64,000 nucleotides of DNA from Helicostylum pulchrum (lineage: Eukaryota; Mucoromycota; Mucoromycetes; Mucorales; Mucoraceae): contig JAIXMO010000055.1 of the NCBI GenBank assembly GCA_025677825.1, positions 1-64,000 of the forward strand, written 5' to 3'. Positions within the stretch are counted from its first letter, which is position 1; each line of letters opens with the position of its first letter. The notes beneath the pieces were generated by a model, which searched no databases, was not told the origin of the DNA, and saw only the letters and a list, made by a program, of their open reading frames with translations. The translations under genes and the position numbers were made by a program. Below are positions 46,297-60,350 of the stretch, one piece after another.

Positions 46297-48655
46297 ATGT
46301 GGCATCCAAACGAACAATTACTTCTTCGAGCTGCAGTTCGATTTAAAAAACACGATGGAACCTTATTCGTGACGCCTAGAAGAGTGGCCTGGCAGCAACA
46401 AGGATCTTCACAGTTAACGCCTTCAATCTATTATAACGATATTTTAGGTACATTCGACACTTTTTTTCGTACACGTATAAAATGAAAAACATTAAACTTT
46501 TCTATTATTATTATACAGGTTTAGCACAAACACCCGATGGTTCAGCTAAAGTATTGCTAAAGATATCAACAAAGCCTCCTGTCTCAAAAGATTACACATT
46601 TCAGTTTACGTCAGTAAAAAACATTCAAGAACGAGAAGCGATTAAAGCACAGATTGCAGAATTGTTAGCTCGTGCCAGAGGTCTTAGTTCGGCTTCGGCT
46701 TTGAGTACTCCTACTCCCATCACACCTTCTTCTGTTGTCGCCTCACCTTCTCCTTCCACTCCACAGAATGTAAACAATACAGCGTCTCCTGTTCCGTTAC
46801 AACAGCAGGCTACTACCAATAGTTCAAACCAAAAACAAAATATTGGATCGCCTTCGCCTGGTAGTCCAAAGTCTTGGAGACATGAGGAGTTTAATGATAG
46901 AAGATCATTGTTGACCAGTAGTAGAGAATTGCAAACTTTGCATAAAGAGTTGGTTGTAATTGGCAAAAGCGTGGATGAAGAAGAATTTTGGTCAAGTCCA
47001 TATGTAAAACGTATTAGACAGGTAAAACATTCTTTCTGTTGTTTTCATAGTAGATACCGACTATTACTTTTTTTTTTAGAAATTAAAAAAAGATGCTGTA
47101 TCAAGAGAGGGAAAGCAAAAAGGAAAATCATCTCGAATGGTTGAACTAAAGCCTGGACAACAAGAAGGATCAGATATCAAGTATACTTTAACAAGTCAAA
47201 TTATTCATAATATTTTCACTGAATTTCCATCAGGTACAAAAAAAAGCAAAAGTATAAAAGTTAGAGAATTAAACCCATTTTTTTAAAAAAAATAGTTAAA
47301 AGAGCATACGATATAAATGTCCCTGATAGAGTAAATATTAACAATAATAGAGTGCTTACGAAAAGAAAGAAAAAAACTGACATGCCTATCTTTATAGATG
47401 ACAGAACAAAATTTTTGGAAACGATTTTTAGCATCTCAATTTTTTCATAGATCACGTACTGGTGGTAGATCACAAACAACTCCTTATGATGATATTTTCG
47501 ATCGATGTTTACAAGAAGAAGATGACGGTAAAAAATAAAAATAATAGTTAAATGATAACAACGAAACTTATATATGTGCTAGAAAACTCTAAACCTCCCC
47601 CCATGTCTCGTTTGGATAAAATTCGATTTGATATCGATTTATCAAGAACGGCAGAAGATCATTTAGAAAGTGGAAATGCACCTGATTTTACAATGAGGCC
47701 TGGACGAGAAGCTCTGTCTTTACCGTTAATCCGTAGATTTAATAAACACTCTTCTCGAGTACTTGAAGTACCTCCATCGTAAGTTACCCCCTTTCTTTTT
47801 GTATACATACATATATATTAATATCATTTATAATTAGAAAAAACAAACGTGATAGGACTACTTTCGAAGAGGATATGAAAAATGATATCATTATTAAAGA
47901 ATTGTTAAATGAGGCCCCTTGTGAAAAAATCGTCCTTGATATACAAGATACCAGACGTTATTTTGAGAGTCAAACTGGAGGACAGGATGAATTAAAAATT
48001 AATGAATCAGTAAGAGTATTTTTTTTTTGTTCTGTTTTAAATAGTGGTACTAATTTTTATATATAAAAAAGGATACCGTCAATTTATTAAATGGTTGTAA
48101 AAATACGTTTGAGGGTTGGCAGCCAGAAATGGCTAAACAAGTAATGGAATCAAGATTGGCGGATAAAGTGTCTTTAGAATTGACAGCAATTATTAAGAGG
48201 AAAGTTAGACATGACGATAAATCTATAGCAGGTAATAATTCACTTATTTATTTATTGTTTATGGATGCTAAAAAAAGGGAAAAACGATAGAGATAAAGTT
48301 ACCACCTGTAGTACAACAAAAAGTCCAAAGTTATCATTCAGCTACAAACGAAATCCTTCGTCACTTTTGGTCTTCATTTGAACCATATAAAGCCGAAAAG
48401 AATACTAGAATGATTGAAGCGTTAAAAAAACAACAGGAAAAGTTGAAAGATATTTTGGCAACCGTTGTAAATTATGAAGGAGATGCTGAGAAATGTAAAC
48501 AGGTTAGTAAAAAAAAAAAAGAATCCTCTCCTTTTTATATTGTCTTTTTTTTAAAAAAAAATTTATTTTTATTGTAGACTTTAATGCCTGTTTTACAAGC
48601 TGTCGATAGAGCTTTAGAGTCTTCTAAAATGCGCGGAAAAAAGAAGCGTATATAG
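46297..48655 (+). CDS. TFB1: TFIIH core subunit Tfb1/p62
   Basis: Ten exons (46297-46447, 46519-47021, 47080-47233, 47296-47330, 47398-47527, 47583-47778, 47838-48009, 48072-48231, 48291-48502, 48578-48655) give 596 aa. Tfb1 is part of the core of general transcription and repair factor TFIIH. The N-terminal PH-like domain (RFKKHDGTLFVTPRRVAWQQ) binds acidic activators and repair proteins. A Ser/Pro/Gln linker follows, then the first BSD-like helical region (EEFWSSPYVKRIRQKLKKDA) and the second, with the hallmark FW pairs (QNFWKRFLASQFFHRSR). The C-terminal part (HSATNEILRHFWSSFEP) resembles the family end, which finishes at a basic tail (MRGKKKRI). The exon-4 piece is only 35 nt. Confidence 0.95.
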
Positions 48656-50599
48656 AGACGAGATACTCAAGCAAAAAAAGATATAGTGAATGTAAATAGC
48701 ATATATCTCGTATGAAAATACATGAGATAAGATAACAATAAAGACTAGAAAAAAAGTTTTAAAAAAACTTTAATTTTGCACTGTACAAAAAAAAAAATAG
48801 ATGAATTCCGAATGTCATCATTCTGTTCTTCTTGCGAGGGTAAATCAAGTAAGAGTACCTTATAAGAGGAAAACTATGTCTCGTGATTTTCCACGGGCTA
48901 CTATGATAAGAATGTTAATAGAAGTAAGACTATGGAATGGTAGCAGTAGGTATTAATATTTATCTGTGTGTGGAAAAAAGTAATATTGTATAATTTATGA
49001 TAAAATAGCAGCTTTTTTTCTTCTTCTTTTTTTAAAATGGATTCATATAAGATGTGCACATCTTTCAAAAGAAACTTTCGTATGATATACAGTTCGCTTA
49101 CAACAGGAATAACCACAGTAAATAAAAGGTAAATGCACCACACTTTTGTAACCGTTCGTTAAAGCAATACAACGATATCACAAACATAAATCGCTGAAAC
49201 TGCTATCTCTAATGAGTGGTAAGTACATAATACTAAAAGTCATCAGCAACTGTCGTGAAAAAAAAACCCCCCCTACCGATCCGTCGAGAAGATTGATCCA
49301 TTTTGCAATTAATCAGAACTTCCATACGTCAAATTAGCGGTAAGTATTCTTAATTTTCTGACTTTTGTAAACTATTTACCGATTCTTTACTTCTGCATGT
49401 TAGTTGCAATCTATGGTATCACGGTGTTTTGACGTACAATCACAACAAAGGCCGGTATAGAGTGAATGTGTATGGAGATCTTTTTGGTTTCATTTTAGTG
49501 GACAAGCACGCTTTGAAACCAAAAGGTATGAAATATAGTGACATCAAACGAAAAGCAATAATCCTATATATTACTTGTTGTATATCAATGAGTGTCTAAG
49601 GAAATTGGCTTAGACAAATGTTTATCGTTAAGATACTCATTGTAACTTTTTTATTTTCTCTCACAGATCCGAGTGTCATTCTTTAATTATCAAATTGTTG
49701 CGAAAGATGGGGTTGCTCGATTCAAAAACAAAATATGTCAAGCTGGATTTTTTTTTTTACATAATGGAGGTTTGGATGATGCTTTTTATTGCGAAGACAA
49801 GCCAAATCCTTAAATTGACAGTGTAGCGACTATGTTACTTATTATTTTTTAAACCGACAAAATCTACCCGCTGCACTATAACATGTAACAAACATGCCTG
49901 TTTTTCTTTAAACCAAATCCCTGTATTTTAATGATAGACAAGTTCCCTCCTTTTTTAAGAAAAACATTAAATAAATATTTGCCTTAAATAGATACACGGT
50001 AATAATAAGTAGATGGGAGAGTATCGAATATTATCCTTTTCTGGCTTAATTTATGTGGTTGATCTACGCACAGACCTGATACTCTTTTTTCGACATATAT
50101 TTAGTGCACCCTTTTTTTTAATATCGGACACAAAAAATGTCGTTTTTTTGTTTCATACCATCGGAGATACGTTTCAGGATTGGTGAAGATGTGCAAAAAA
50201 TGTAATCATTAAGCAATAAGCAACTAAAAAAGGAAAGAAAACAGAATACGAATAGTAAATAAAACACAGTTTGGGAATAAGAAGCGTGGGGAATACACGT
50301 ATTTTATATGTAATTTAAGGTTACTTCGTGCGTTGATGGTCTGTGTGTTTAAAAATATATGCACAGCTTAGATCAAATAGTTTGGCATATAAACACACAC
50401 TTGTGCAACGATAAAAATTCAATGGTCATGGGCGCGGAGAAACACTGCCAGTGCTTTGCTTAAAAATAAAAAAATTAAATGAAACCGCAAAAAAAAAAAA
50501 GAATCTCCTATCTTTTTTATCTCTATCTATTTATCTCTCTTTTCTTTTTCTCTTTAATTCATCTTTTGCATAATTTTAGGAAAGGAAAATAATAACATT
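48656..50599. other. Gene-poor region, 1.9 kb, with a coding-like remnant
   Basis: No intact gene. A coding-like segment lies on the plus strand at about 49180-49830 (listed separately). Upstream of 50600 the last 150 bp are rich in T and CT repeats, the probable leader of the HSF gene. Confidence 0.5.
49195..49830 (+). pseudogene. Coding-like remnant, unrecognised
   Basis: Three plus-strand patches look coding: near 49195 (MSGK), 49405-49530 (NLWYHGVLTYNHNKGRYRVN, then VYGDLFGFILVDKHALKPK, ending at a GTATG donor) and 49677-49780 (IRVSFFNYQIVAKDGVARF, then KNKICQAGFFF, following a TCTCTCACAG acceptor). The second and third do not join in frame by the plain splice. Taken together this looks like an old gene that has lost its frame. 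The family is not recognised. Confidence 0.4.
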
Positions 50600-51959
50600 A
50601 TGTCTGGTATTGATTCGTTACATATTTCTACACCTGGTTCAGATCACATTGTTGAACCCTATTCGCCTTATATCAACCGTAATAAGAGAGCTAGCTTTTC
50701 TTCTAGTCGTTCTGGAGCTTCTACTTCTTCACCTTATGAACCGCCGGCAGATTTTTTATCGTTTAATGAACAGAAAGCTCCAGCACAACGTAGATCTTCA
50801 AAGAAAGGCGTCAGTTCATTTATAAGTAAACTACATACGTAAGTATTAAAACTTAAAAAAAGCTATAAATATAAAAAATAACTAACTTTTTATACAAGTA
50901 TGGTGGAAGATGGAAGACATAGAAATTTGATATCTTGGAATCCCAATGGTACTTCCTTCTTTGTTTATAATGCAGTTCAATTCGCTCAAGAGGTTCTTCC
51001 CGAGTACTTTAAACACAGCAACTTTTCCAGCTTTGTTCGTCTTTTAAATATGTAAGTTTTTCTTTTTTTTTTTGGCATTTTAACATACTAAAAAAAAAGA
51101 AAATTTTAAGGTATGGATTTCACAAGATTAACAAATCACCTCGAGGACAACGAGGCAACAATGAAAATGAAATCTGGGAGTTTTCACATCCTAAATTTCA
51201 ACACGGTCGTCCAGACTTCTTAAAGGATATCAAAAGAAAGGCAATGGATTCCGAACTTTTAAGACGAGAGACAGGAGATATTCATGCTTCGTTTGCTACA
51301 CTTCAAATGTCTCAAGCTGATTTACTTCAACAATTTTATGTACTTCAAGATAACTTTTCAAATTTATTACAAGGTTTTGAAGAAACAAAAAGAATTCAAC
51401 AACAACAACAGATTATTATTCGTCAACTAGCCGAAAGGCAAGGTTTATCACATCAAGATTTATTAAACGGTAGTTTTTTCTTTAAAAAAAATCTATAATT
51501 ATTTTATGATTATTATAATTATTAAACACTTTTTCTTTTATATTAAAAACAGGCGAGTTTAACTTGGAAGAAAATAGGTCTAATATTTTAGATCAATCTT
51601 TTAATCAGCAAAGAGCAGATACACAAAGTCCTGTACCCGTATTTGTCACTACACCTGCAACAACAGATAATGATTATAATCATTTACAGTTTGTAAATGA
51701 GAATCAAAATTGGGAAGGTATGCAAAATCCACTTCAGTCTACACCAGATGTTACCATGTCAATATACGCGCCTAGAAATACACCTTCGCCTGCCCCCATG
51801 TCACCTAATATGTTTGATTCGGCCATCAATACTCCATTACCACCTAGCCCTATGCCTATGACTGGAGCCCCCGCTGTTCCTATGGCAGAGGACTCCAATG
51901 ATTCCCATTATCAATTAAAGTTTGAGGACGTTAATACCCTCGGTCTGGGGTTCTCTTAA
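50600..51959 (+). CDS. Heat-shock-factor-type DNA-binding protein
   Basis: Four exons (50600-50838, 50899-51051, 51111-51469, 51553-51959) give 385 aa. The HSF DNA-binding domain lies at about 68-165, split over three exons: SSFISKLHTMVEDGRHRNLI, SWNPNGTSFFVYNAVQFAQE, VLPEYFKHSNFSSFVRLLNM, YGFHKINKSPRGQRGNN and WEFSHPKFQHGRPDFLKDIK. The motif FSSFVRLLNMYGFHKI is diagnostic. A hydrophobic heptad region follows (LQMSQADLLQQFYVLQDNFS, LLQGFEETKRIQQQQQ), as in the trimerising HR-A/B region. The C-terminal part is Pro/Ser/Thr-rich with APRNTPSPAPMSP. The insert after YGFHKI is longer than in canonical Hsf1. Hsf1, Skn7-less or Sfl1 type cannot be separated. Confidence 0.93.
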
Positions 51960-53194
51960 AAAAAGCATTTCACACATACAAATAATAAAATAGATTTTTT
52001 TTTTTTTTTAGAAAAAGCGTATGACATTAATAAAAGTATTTCAAAAACGTCCTTTTATTTCTATATCTCTACAATCGTAGCTACTCGCCAAATTTAAGGT
52101 ACTCTTGCTTTATTATTATTATCCGGGTATCTGATTATCCTGAAACTTACCCTGACTGCTGGAATAAAATAAACTTGCATTATATAAAACGCCCTGTATT
52201 GTTTTAAAAAAGGAGGGGGGAATGTTTATACGTTTCAGTAGTAGATACTACCGTCAATAGCTAAATAGTAATCTCCTTCTCGTATATAAGAAAATACTCT
52301 ATCACATCCATCAAAATATTTAAACTTTGATTTTAATTGCTGATCTAAAAAGAGAAAGAGAGAGATCAACACTTTTTTAAAAAAACCATAAATTATAATA
52401 AGAAAAAAACAACAGTACCTTTATTGTCAGATAATAAAGATATATTATACTTTTCTTTTTTCGATAATGTTCCACCATGACTTGCCTGTAGCTTTACTGA
52501 TTGCTTCCCAAGTAGACCATAACCAAATGATTTTGTCGTATATTTGGTCTGGCGATTTGGATAGTTGAAACTCAATAACTAGAGATAAAAACAAGCAATA
52601 CACTCTTCTTTAGTACCTTCTCCTACTTCTATCTCTGGTTTGGTTAACAATAATTCAATGTCTTGGTCAGTCCATTTTTCTTAGCCGTTTAGTGCTTGTT
52701 TGGTAGCAAATGCTTTGTATTGTTTGTCTCGTTGTTTGATCACGGAAGTGTCAAAACTTCTTCTGAGCTGTATGTTATTTCGGCCATAGAGTTATAAGAG
52801 TTTATTGACATATTTTTTTTGAAAAAAAAAAGAAAGGAAAAAAGAGACTAAAAAGATAAAAAAAATGATTATTTTTTATCTTGGGTTTACCAGGTTTAAA
52901 GGATATGTTTAGGAGGGTCTTTTTTTATGTAAGAGGGTGGGGTCATTATATATATTTTTTTGAAATCGAACCTCGTTCATTTACGTGTACATAATATCGC
53001 CTAAACACTTTATTTTTATCACGAGAAGATAATATTCGCTTCAATATTTACATTCATAACACCAAAAAAAAAAAAGGAGTATTGACGTGTTTACAAGTAC
53101 GTGGGAATCAGTGTAGTTTTTATATTAATTTATTAAATTATGCTTAAATAGATGTATAAAAAAGAGATAGTGACTTAGATATATAGAAAATGTT
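51960..53194. other. Region between HSF gene and ALDH gene
   Basis: Contains the interrupted gene at 52235-52809 (listed separately). The remainder is AT-rich noncoding sequence with poly-T/A tracts. Confidence 0.5.
52235..52809 (-). pseudogene. Interrupted gene, possibly recently broken
   Basis: Reading minus: a coding-like stretch IQLRRSFDTSVIKQRDKQYK, AFATKQALNG, then TAA (52683-52681), then EKWTDQDIELLLTKPEIEVG; a 46-nt intron (GTACTAA to TCTCTAG); IEFQLSKSPDQIYDKIIWLW, STWEAISKATGKSWWNIIEK; an intron (GTATAAT to GATCAG); QLKSKFKYFDGCDRVFSYI, REGDYYLAIDGSIYY and stop at 52235. All pieces keep one frame except the TAA, and the ATG at the 5' end (MSINS) is in a different frame. So at least one nonsense and probably one frameshift disable an otherwise clean gene. 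The EKWTDQDIE segment recalls Myb/SANT-like helices; this is weak. Confidence 0.55.
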
Positions 53195-55093
<1,899 letters not shown>

Positions 55094-55253
55094 AGTAAAT
55101 GGTTTTTTTGTAAAAGAATGTATAAAGAAGAAGAAAGAAAAAAAGTAATTTCAGAAGAAAGTATTAATAAATGGATCTCATTTTAAGTCGGAGCAACCAC
55201 ATTTTGTTAAACACAGTTTTTTTTTTATTTTGTAAAACATAGTTTAACTAAGT

Positions 55254-55430
55254 TTAGAGTGCTTGAGATATTAACTTGTGTTTATTACTGTATCGAGAAG
55301 CAAATACAGTCATAGCTATGCAAGAGAGAATATAACCGCTGAATTTAAAGAAGGCAGAACGCGAGAATTGTCTTTCTTCTTCTGGCGTACGGAATGACGA
55401 GTATATTTTCCACAGATTAGGAAGTGCCAT
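55254..55430 (-). CDS. Small 58-aa predicted membrane protein
   Basis: Single exon, read as MALPNLWKIYSSFRTPEEER, then QFSRSAFFKFSGYILSCIAM and TVFASRYSNKHKLISQAL. One hydrophobic segment (about 27-46) is followed by a basic end, so it is probably a single-pass organellar or ER protein. An upstream in-frame ATG at 55505 would add 25 residues, almost all hydrophobic and low-complexity; I prefer the internal start. The even composition, conserved-looking charges and stop at the end support a true gene. Family not recognised. It lies 160 bp upstream of the ALDH gene on the same strand. Confidence 0.6.
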   Translation of the reverse strand: MALPNLWKIYSSFRTPEEERQFSRSAFFKFSGYILSCIAMTVFASRYSNKHKLISQAL

Positions 55431-57198
55431 TAGAAAACTTGCAAACAGGAAAAGGTAATAAAACGTAAGACTTCCGTGATAAAAAAAAAGAAAAAAATTA
55501 AGCAAGGTGGTGGTATAAAATAGTCACGTTTCGCCTAAATAGTAGCTCCGTTACACCATCTAACCCATTTCCTCTCCACCAAAAAGTTATGTTCATGTAA
55601 CGTTAGAGTACAAGTTTTTAATATCCAACTATTTTGGATAGAGAAAATAGTTTTTTTTTATTGTCTAGAATAGATTGCGTTACTTCAAAACTAAGATCTC
55701 TGACATTTATAGATATAGAAGGTTCTTTATCATGGTTCGGTATTACAGCCCGAGTGATATACATTTCAGTACATATTAATTAGGATGCATTATGCATTAT
55801 GCAATGTTTTCGAGCAAGATAACAATGAGATTTTAACTATGCTTAAAGTACTCTCAATGTTTTATAAATGTCAGCGCCTAAACCTTCCTAAATGCACATG
55901 CAACCGGGGATGAAACCTGTTGTATTTTTTTTTAGCTCTCGTTTTGAGCACACAAATCAAAATTAGCGTTCCATTGATAAATTAAATGTAAGGTATCACC
56001 AGTTTTTTTTAATCGAGTTTCCAGTCTTTGTGACAAAATATAAAAAGAATCTCATAATTAAAAGCGGACTTTACTTGAATAGTGTTTTCTGACTTCTTTA
56101 CTTTAATCTACACGAACTCGTTTTTTAAAAAAAACAAGCTGCAAGGATAAGAGGGAATTTTAAAAATGAAACAGTGCATTACACAGTATATATATCGAGA
56201 CGTTTAATTATATATACCCGATGTATTACTTAGGAAATAAGGCAACAACCTAAACATACAAACAATGAAAATAGAGCATATAAACAAACTTGTCCGATGA
56301 GTGCGACGGTTCACAACTCCACTCTCTTGATCCCGTTAGAACGAAGGAAGCTAAAAGAATTTTGCTGCCAACATCTTCTTCCGTTCCTCAATCGAACCAA
56401 TCGTATGGATCAATCCTCGAAGTTAAATGTATTTGCGCGAAGTTAATTAGGCTGCTCTTAGACTTTGATCCCTAATTTAAATTTATTACCAATTCCCGGG
56501 TAAAAAAAAATGGTTTAACGCTGAAAATAAACCTTCGATATTCAGTTTGTTCTAGCTGCTGATGCCAGCTGTTTAGAAAATATTATAACATTAAAAGTGG
56601 GCCACCAATATTACATATCATATATGCTAAGGCAAAGTTTATGAACTGCATAGATAGTACACATGTATTTCGACTTTCCTTTTTTAAACATCAGCATGAA
56701 TTGCTCAATTTAACTTGAATTTATGCATTGACATGTAATGTTTAAGCCATGTTTTAATTTCTGTGTATAAAAAAATTAACTTGTTTCTCCCTCTTCGTGG
56801 AATACCTGTATTGGAATAAACTGGATTGTTTTTATTAAACTATTACTCCTCTTTCCTTTATATATATATAATGGAGCGGAACCACAAGTAAATACAAAAC
56901 ATATCTTTATCCAACAATACCCGCACATGCGTGTTTTTTCAGCTGATTAGTGAGTACTGCAAAAAAAAAAAACGTAGAATTTATCTCATATTCTGTTTAT
57001 CGTGTTTATTATAGGAACAAACGATGCTTACAGATGCATAATCTGATATGATTTTAGTGTGTGGGTACAAGGATTAAAAATCAAATGCCTTTTTTTTTTA
57101 GTAACACTCATTTCCTGATTAGGTGCTTTAAAAATGAATAATAATTTAATACCCTATTACGAACTTCTTGCGTACACAAAAAACTAGATTCAGAATGT

Positions 57199-57348
57199 TG
57201 TGATTAACTATTGTTACACCCGTTTAAGAAGAGTACATCATCCGTAGGGTTATTTGCAGTTGTACTGAGACCGTCTTGTTTAACATCAGGAATGTGGTTA
57301 CCTTTAGAAAAAAGCTCTTCTGTTTTAATATTATGGTCTGTTTTTTTT
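57199..57348 (-). other. Short coding-like exon, 49 codons, unrecognised
   Basis: The minus strand has an ATG-started open stretch: MLKKTDHNIKTEELFSKGNH, then IPDVKQDGLSTTANNPTDD, then VLFLNGCNNS and stop. A likely acceptor (AATAAAAATAG) sits six bases upstream of the ATG, so it could also be a terminal exon. I could not find matching upstream exons with confidence. It may be a remnant. Confidence 0.25.
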
Positions 57349-57634
57349 AACATTAAACTATTTTTATTGTCTAATTAAAAGAGTAAAAACAACAAGCTCA
57401 ATTCTCTGTGTCCTTCTATGTACCCATTTAACATAGTATATTTAACGACATAATAAATTCAAGTGAATACCATAAAACCATATACCCGAAAGGTATATGT
57501 AAAGTCAAAATCTATTAGTATGAATGATTAATTCAAATGACTCTATGACCTAATCACTATTGAGGTATTTAAAAGTAATCTCCCAACAGTCTAATATACC
57601 AGTGGTAAATAAGATGTAGCGTTTATATCCAAAT

Positions 57635-57843
57635 TATGAACGATACAACTACTTTTCTTTTGTCTTGGAACATTTTACGTAAAGCCAGTCTTACCCGAAA
57701 AGATCAAAAACCTTGAATTCAAGAAACTTCGGCCATATACTTTCAGTATTTTAGTAAATGGTAAAACTTACGATTTCCGCATGATATATTATTGCCAGTT
57801 CGTACTTTGTAAATGTAAAATAATAGCTGAGAAAAATATTTAG
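57635..57843 (+). pseudogene. Plus-strand coding-like remnant
   Basis: A start (MNDTTTFLLSWNILRKA) is followed, after a one-base frame change, by a longer open stretch: VKPVLPEKIKNLEFKKL, RPYTFSILVNGKTYDFRM, IYYCQFVLCKCK, IIAEKNI and stop. The second part has normal amino-acid composition and reads as conserved. The frame break argues for a pseudogene. Family not recognised. Confidence 0.3.
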
Positions 57844-57897
57844 CATGATGGTTACATCTTGTATTTTTAGCTTTTTTCCTTCTATTATTTTTGCATC

Positions 57898-57928
<31 letters not shown>

Positions 57929-58423
57929 TTTTAACTCATCTTGAAGAAAAAAAATTGCGCAATCAAAAAATAAAAATAAAATCCCTCTAAAGTTTAGCGG
58001 GTTTAAAAAGGTTTTTTATTAAAACATGCTTCAAGATCTTGAAGCAGAGTAACGGCAAAAGCCTACTTGGAACTAGTTTATACCTATTTATTTTTTTTGG
58101 CGGTTTTTCCTTGTCCGTCTTCAAATTAATCTTATTTCGCTATAAAAAATAATGTAAAGTTCTACTAATAAAGTGTGCTATTTTTTTTATTTTTTTTTTT
58201 TGGAGAAAGATATGCGCACCAGGTTTTTTTTATAGCGCCATTCATCGCAAAGAAAAGACAGCGGTATTTCGCTTTCTGCAGATAAGACCTACAATCGTAA
58301 CCCCAACCGTAATCTCTAACGTGTTAAATATCCATTCTATCGTTTAAAAAAGTTGGGACTAGTTACAATAAAAATGTAATCTACTTTCTGTAAACAATTT
58401 AATCTTAACTTATAGAAGAAGAC

Positions 58424-58790
58424 CTTTAAATTAAGCTCTTTTAGTTTATCTTTACTCTTTATTTTGTGCCTGAATTCCCTTGGATCTTACTTTCCGTTGT
58501 ACTTTTTACTTGAACCTTTTGTTTTATTTTATTTCTCAGGACTTTCTACCTTTAAAACAGGAGCCTATGCTCGCTTTTCTTACTGTTACCTTATTGTATT
58601 ATTTTTACGGTTTACCGCCTTATCTATTGATTAACTCTATAATAAAGAAGTAGAGCTGCAAATCTCTATTTACTGTTTTCTTTTACATGTAGTATTGTGG
58701 TAATCAAATTTTTATATTTATTTAGTCACAAGAATATAACAACCTCTTTCGGATATTGAGGTGGTCAAAGGGAGTTGTTATTCTGGTGAC
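58424..58790 (-). repeat. Dispersed repeat family B, long copy 2 (inverted)
   Basis: Reverse complement aligns with 35070-35449 (see that entry). The conserved part ends near AGCTCTTTTAGTTTATC (58434-58450). Beyond it, toward lower coordinates, the two copies diverge, so the boundary is well placed there. Confidence 0.85.
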
Positions 58791-59369
58791 CTTAAACTCA
58801 TTCAACATACGAAGGTTATACGTGGCATCACTGCCGTCTATAAAACTCTATTATTATTTTTTTGGTTTCTTCTAATAAGTAATCTCTTTACTTTATATCC
58901 TTTTAAACTACTTTTATTTGTTAGTTATAATTGAATTCGATAGTCAAGTACAAGGTAGATATAAACCCCAATTGATTTTTCCAAGTGAAAAAAAGTGTCA
59001 ATTGAACTTCAAACTTATGATTAAATGAGGTTGGAAAAAGTGGGATTTTCTTTTTAAAAAAATTGTATGAGTGATGGTTGGCTTGTACTGTATCTACTAT
59101 GTACAGTTTTTTTTTTTTTTTTACATCCGTAGTATATAGTTCAAGAAACTTACGGCAGATTCAGGACCACACAAAAATATATGGCTGTTATTTCGTTGTT
59201 ATAAATGGCTTATTGTTTTTAACCCTCTCCTCCCACTCACATTAACGCACAAAAATGCATGTACAGATTAATTAAAAAAAAAAAAAGTAGCAACAAATTC
59301 TTTGGAATGAAAGCCACCTTCAAAATTTATTAATTTGATATTTCCTTTTTTCTCTATTAAATAAAAAAT

Positions 59370-60350
59370 TATAATGCCACCAAAAAAAAAAAATCATCTA
59401 CGAATTTAGTGAAAGAATCTTACAAAACAATGAATGTCATTGTATGCTTGATCCTAAGGTTGAGCCCAACGATTTATCACCATTCAAAGTATAGCGGCTT
59501 TACAGGAAAGTGCCCATGCATAGCTAAAAACGACGAAAATAGGGGAAAAAAATCACGAGCAAGTTCGAAAGGCCCTAGCAAGGAAGCTAAAAAAGCAACC
59601 AGTTCTTGAATTTTCATCATTTCCTTCAAAAAAAAGAGCAAAGAGAAGAATTCGTCGCCATTGCCGATGGTCCTTCTAGCAGCAATAATAGAATTCGTAC
59701 CGAAAGACAATAGCTTCGCCGCAAAGAACCAGCATTCTTGAATTGGGATGACTACGATATGGGGGCAATCCTGTTGATATGGTAGGAGTCAGTGCAGAAG
59801 CCAAGAAATATATATAAAAAAATGAAGGAAAAGAAAGAAAGTTGAATGAGATCTGGAACAATAACAGAAATATACTTCGAAATACCTACTTGACCTCTAT
59901 CAGCTTTGGCTTAGAAAATTCTGGATCCTGCCTCTAACTCCACATAATTACTCTTTTGTAAAATAATCTCTCTCCGTAAATAACTAGTCTCCACTTTTTT
60001 ATTTCCTCCTTTTTCCCAAGAAAAAAAAAATTGCATATAATCTTTAATAAAAAAAAAGTCCAAAATTTTTATATGATTTTTTTTTTTGAGCTTCTTACGA
60101 CTGGTGGGTTGATATTTTGAAACGTAAGATTGTATATGAGACAGCTCAGAATTGAGTGCCATGTAGTCTGAAAGCTCCCTACTTGCGCCCAAGAAGACAC
60201 CAAAATAAAAATAAAAAATAGAACCGCCAGAGATCATCACAATGTTTCTAGAAAAGATAGCAGTGACAGTCTTTTAGAGAATACTTTGAATTCAATTGAG
60301 GAACTCAGTGAATGCCTTCAATCAATATTGCTGGTGACTTTCGCTAATAA
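59370..60350. pseudogene. Decayed coding region with several frame breaks
   Basis: Coding-like pieces on the plus strand: MPPKKKK-type start at 59373, NHEQVRKALARKLKKQPVLE and FSSFPSKKRAKRRIRRH near 59560-59660, LNWDDYDMGAI near 59740, SYDWWVDILKRKIVYETAQN near 60090-60150, and DSLLENTLNSIEELSECLQS near 60255-60320 preceded by an AATAG acceptor. They are in different frames and separated by stops. Probably one old gene; the family is not recognised. Confidence 0.35.

Noticed and set aside
52960..52985. GGTTCGAT-like B-box on the minus strand suggesting a tRNA
   Set aside because: No T-stem, acceptor stem or A-box could be found around it.
55600..56475. Open stretches such as LRSLTFIDIEGSLSWFGI and RTKEAKRILLPTSSS as genes
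   Set aside because: Each is about 30-60 codons, without splice partners or recognisable motifs; chance frames cannot be excluded.
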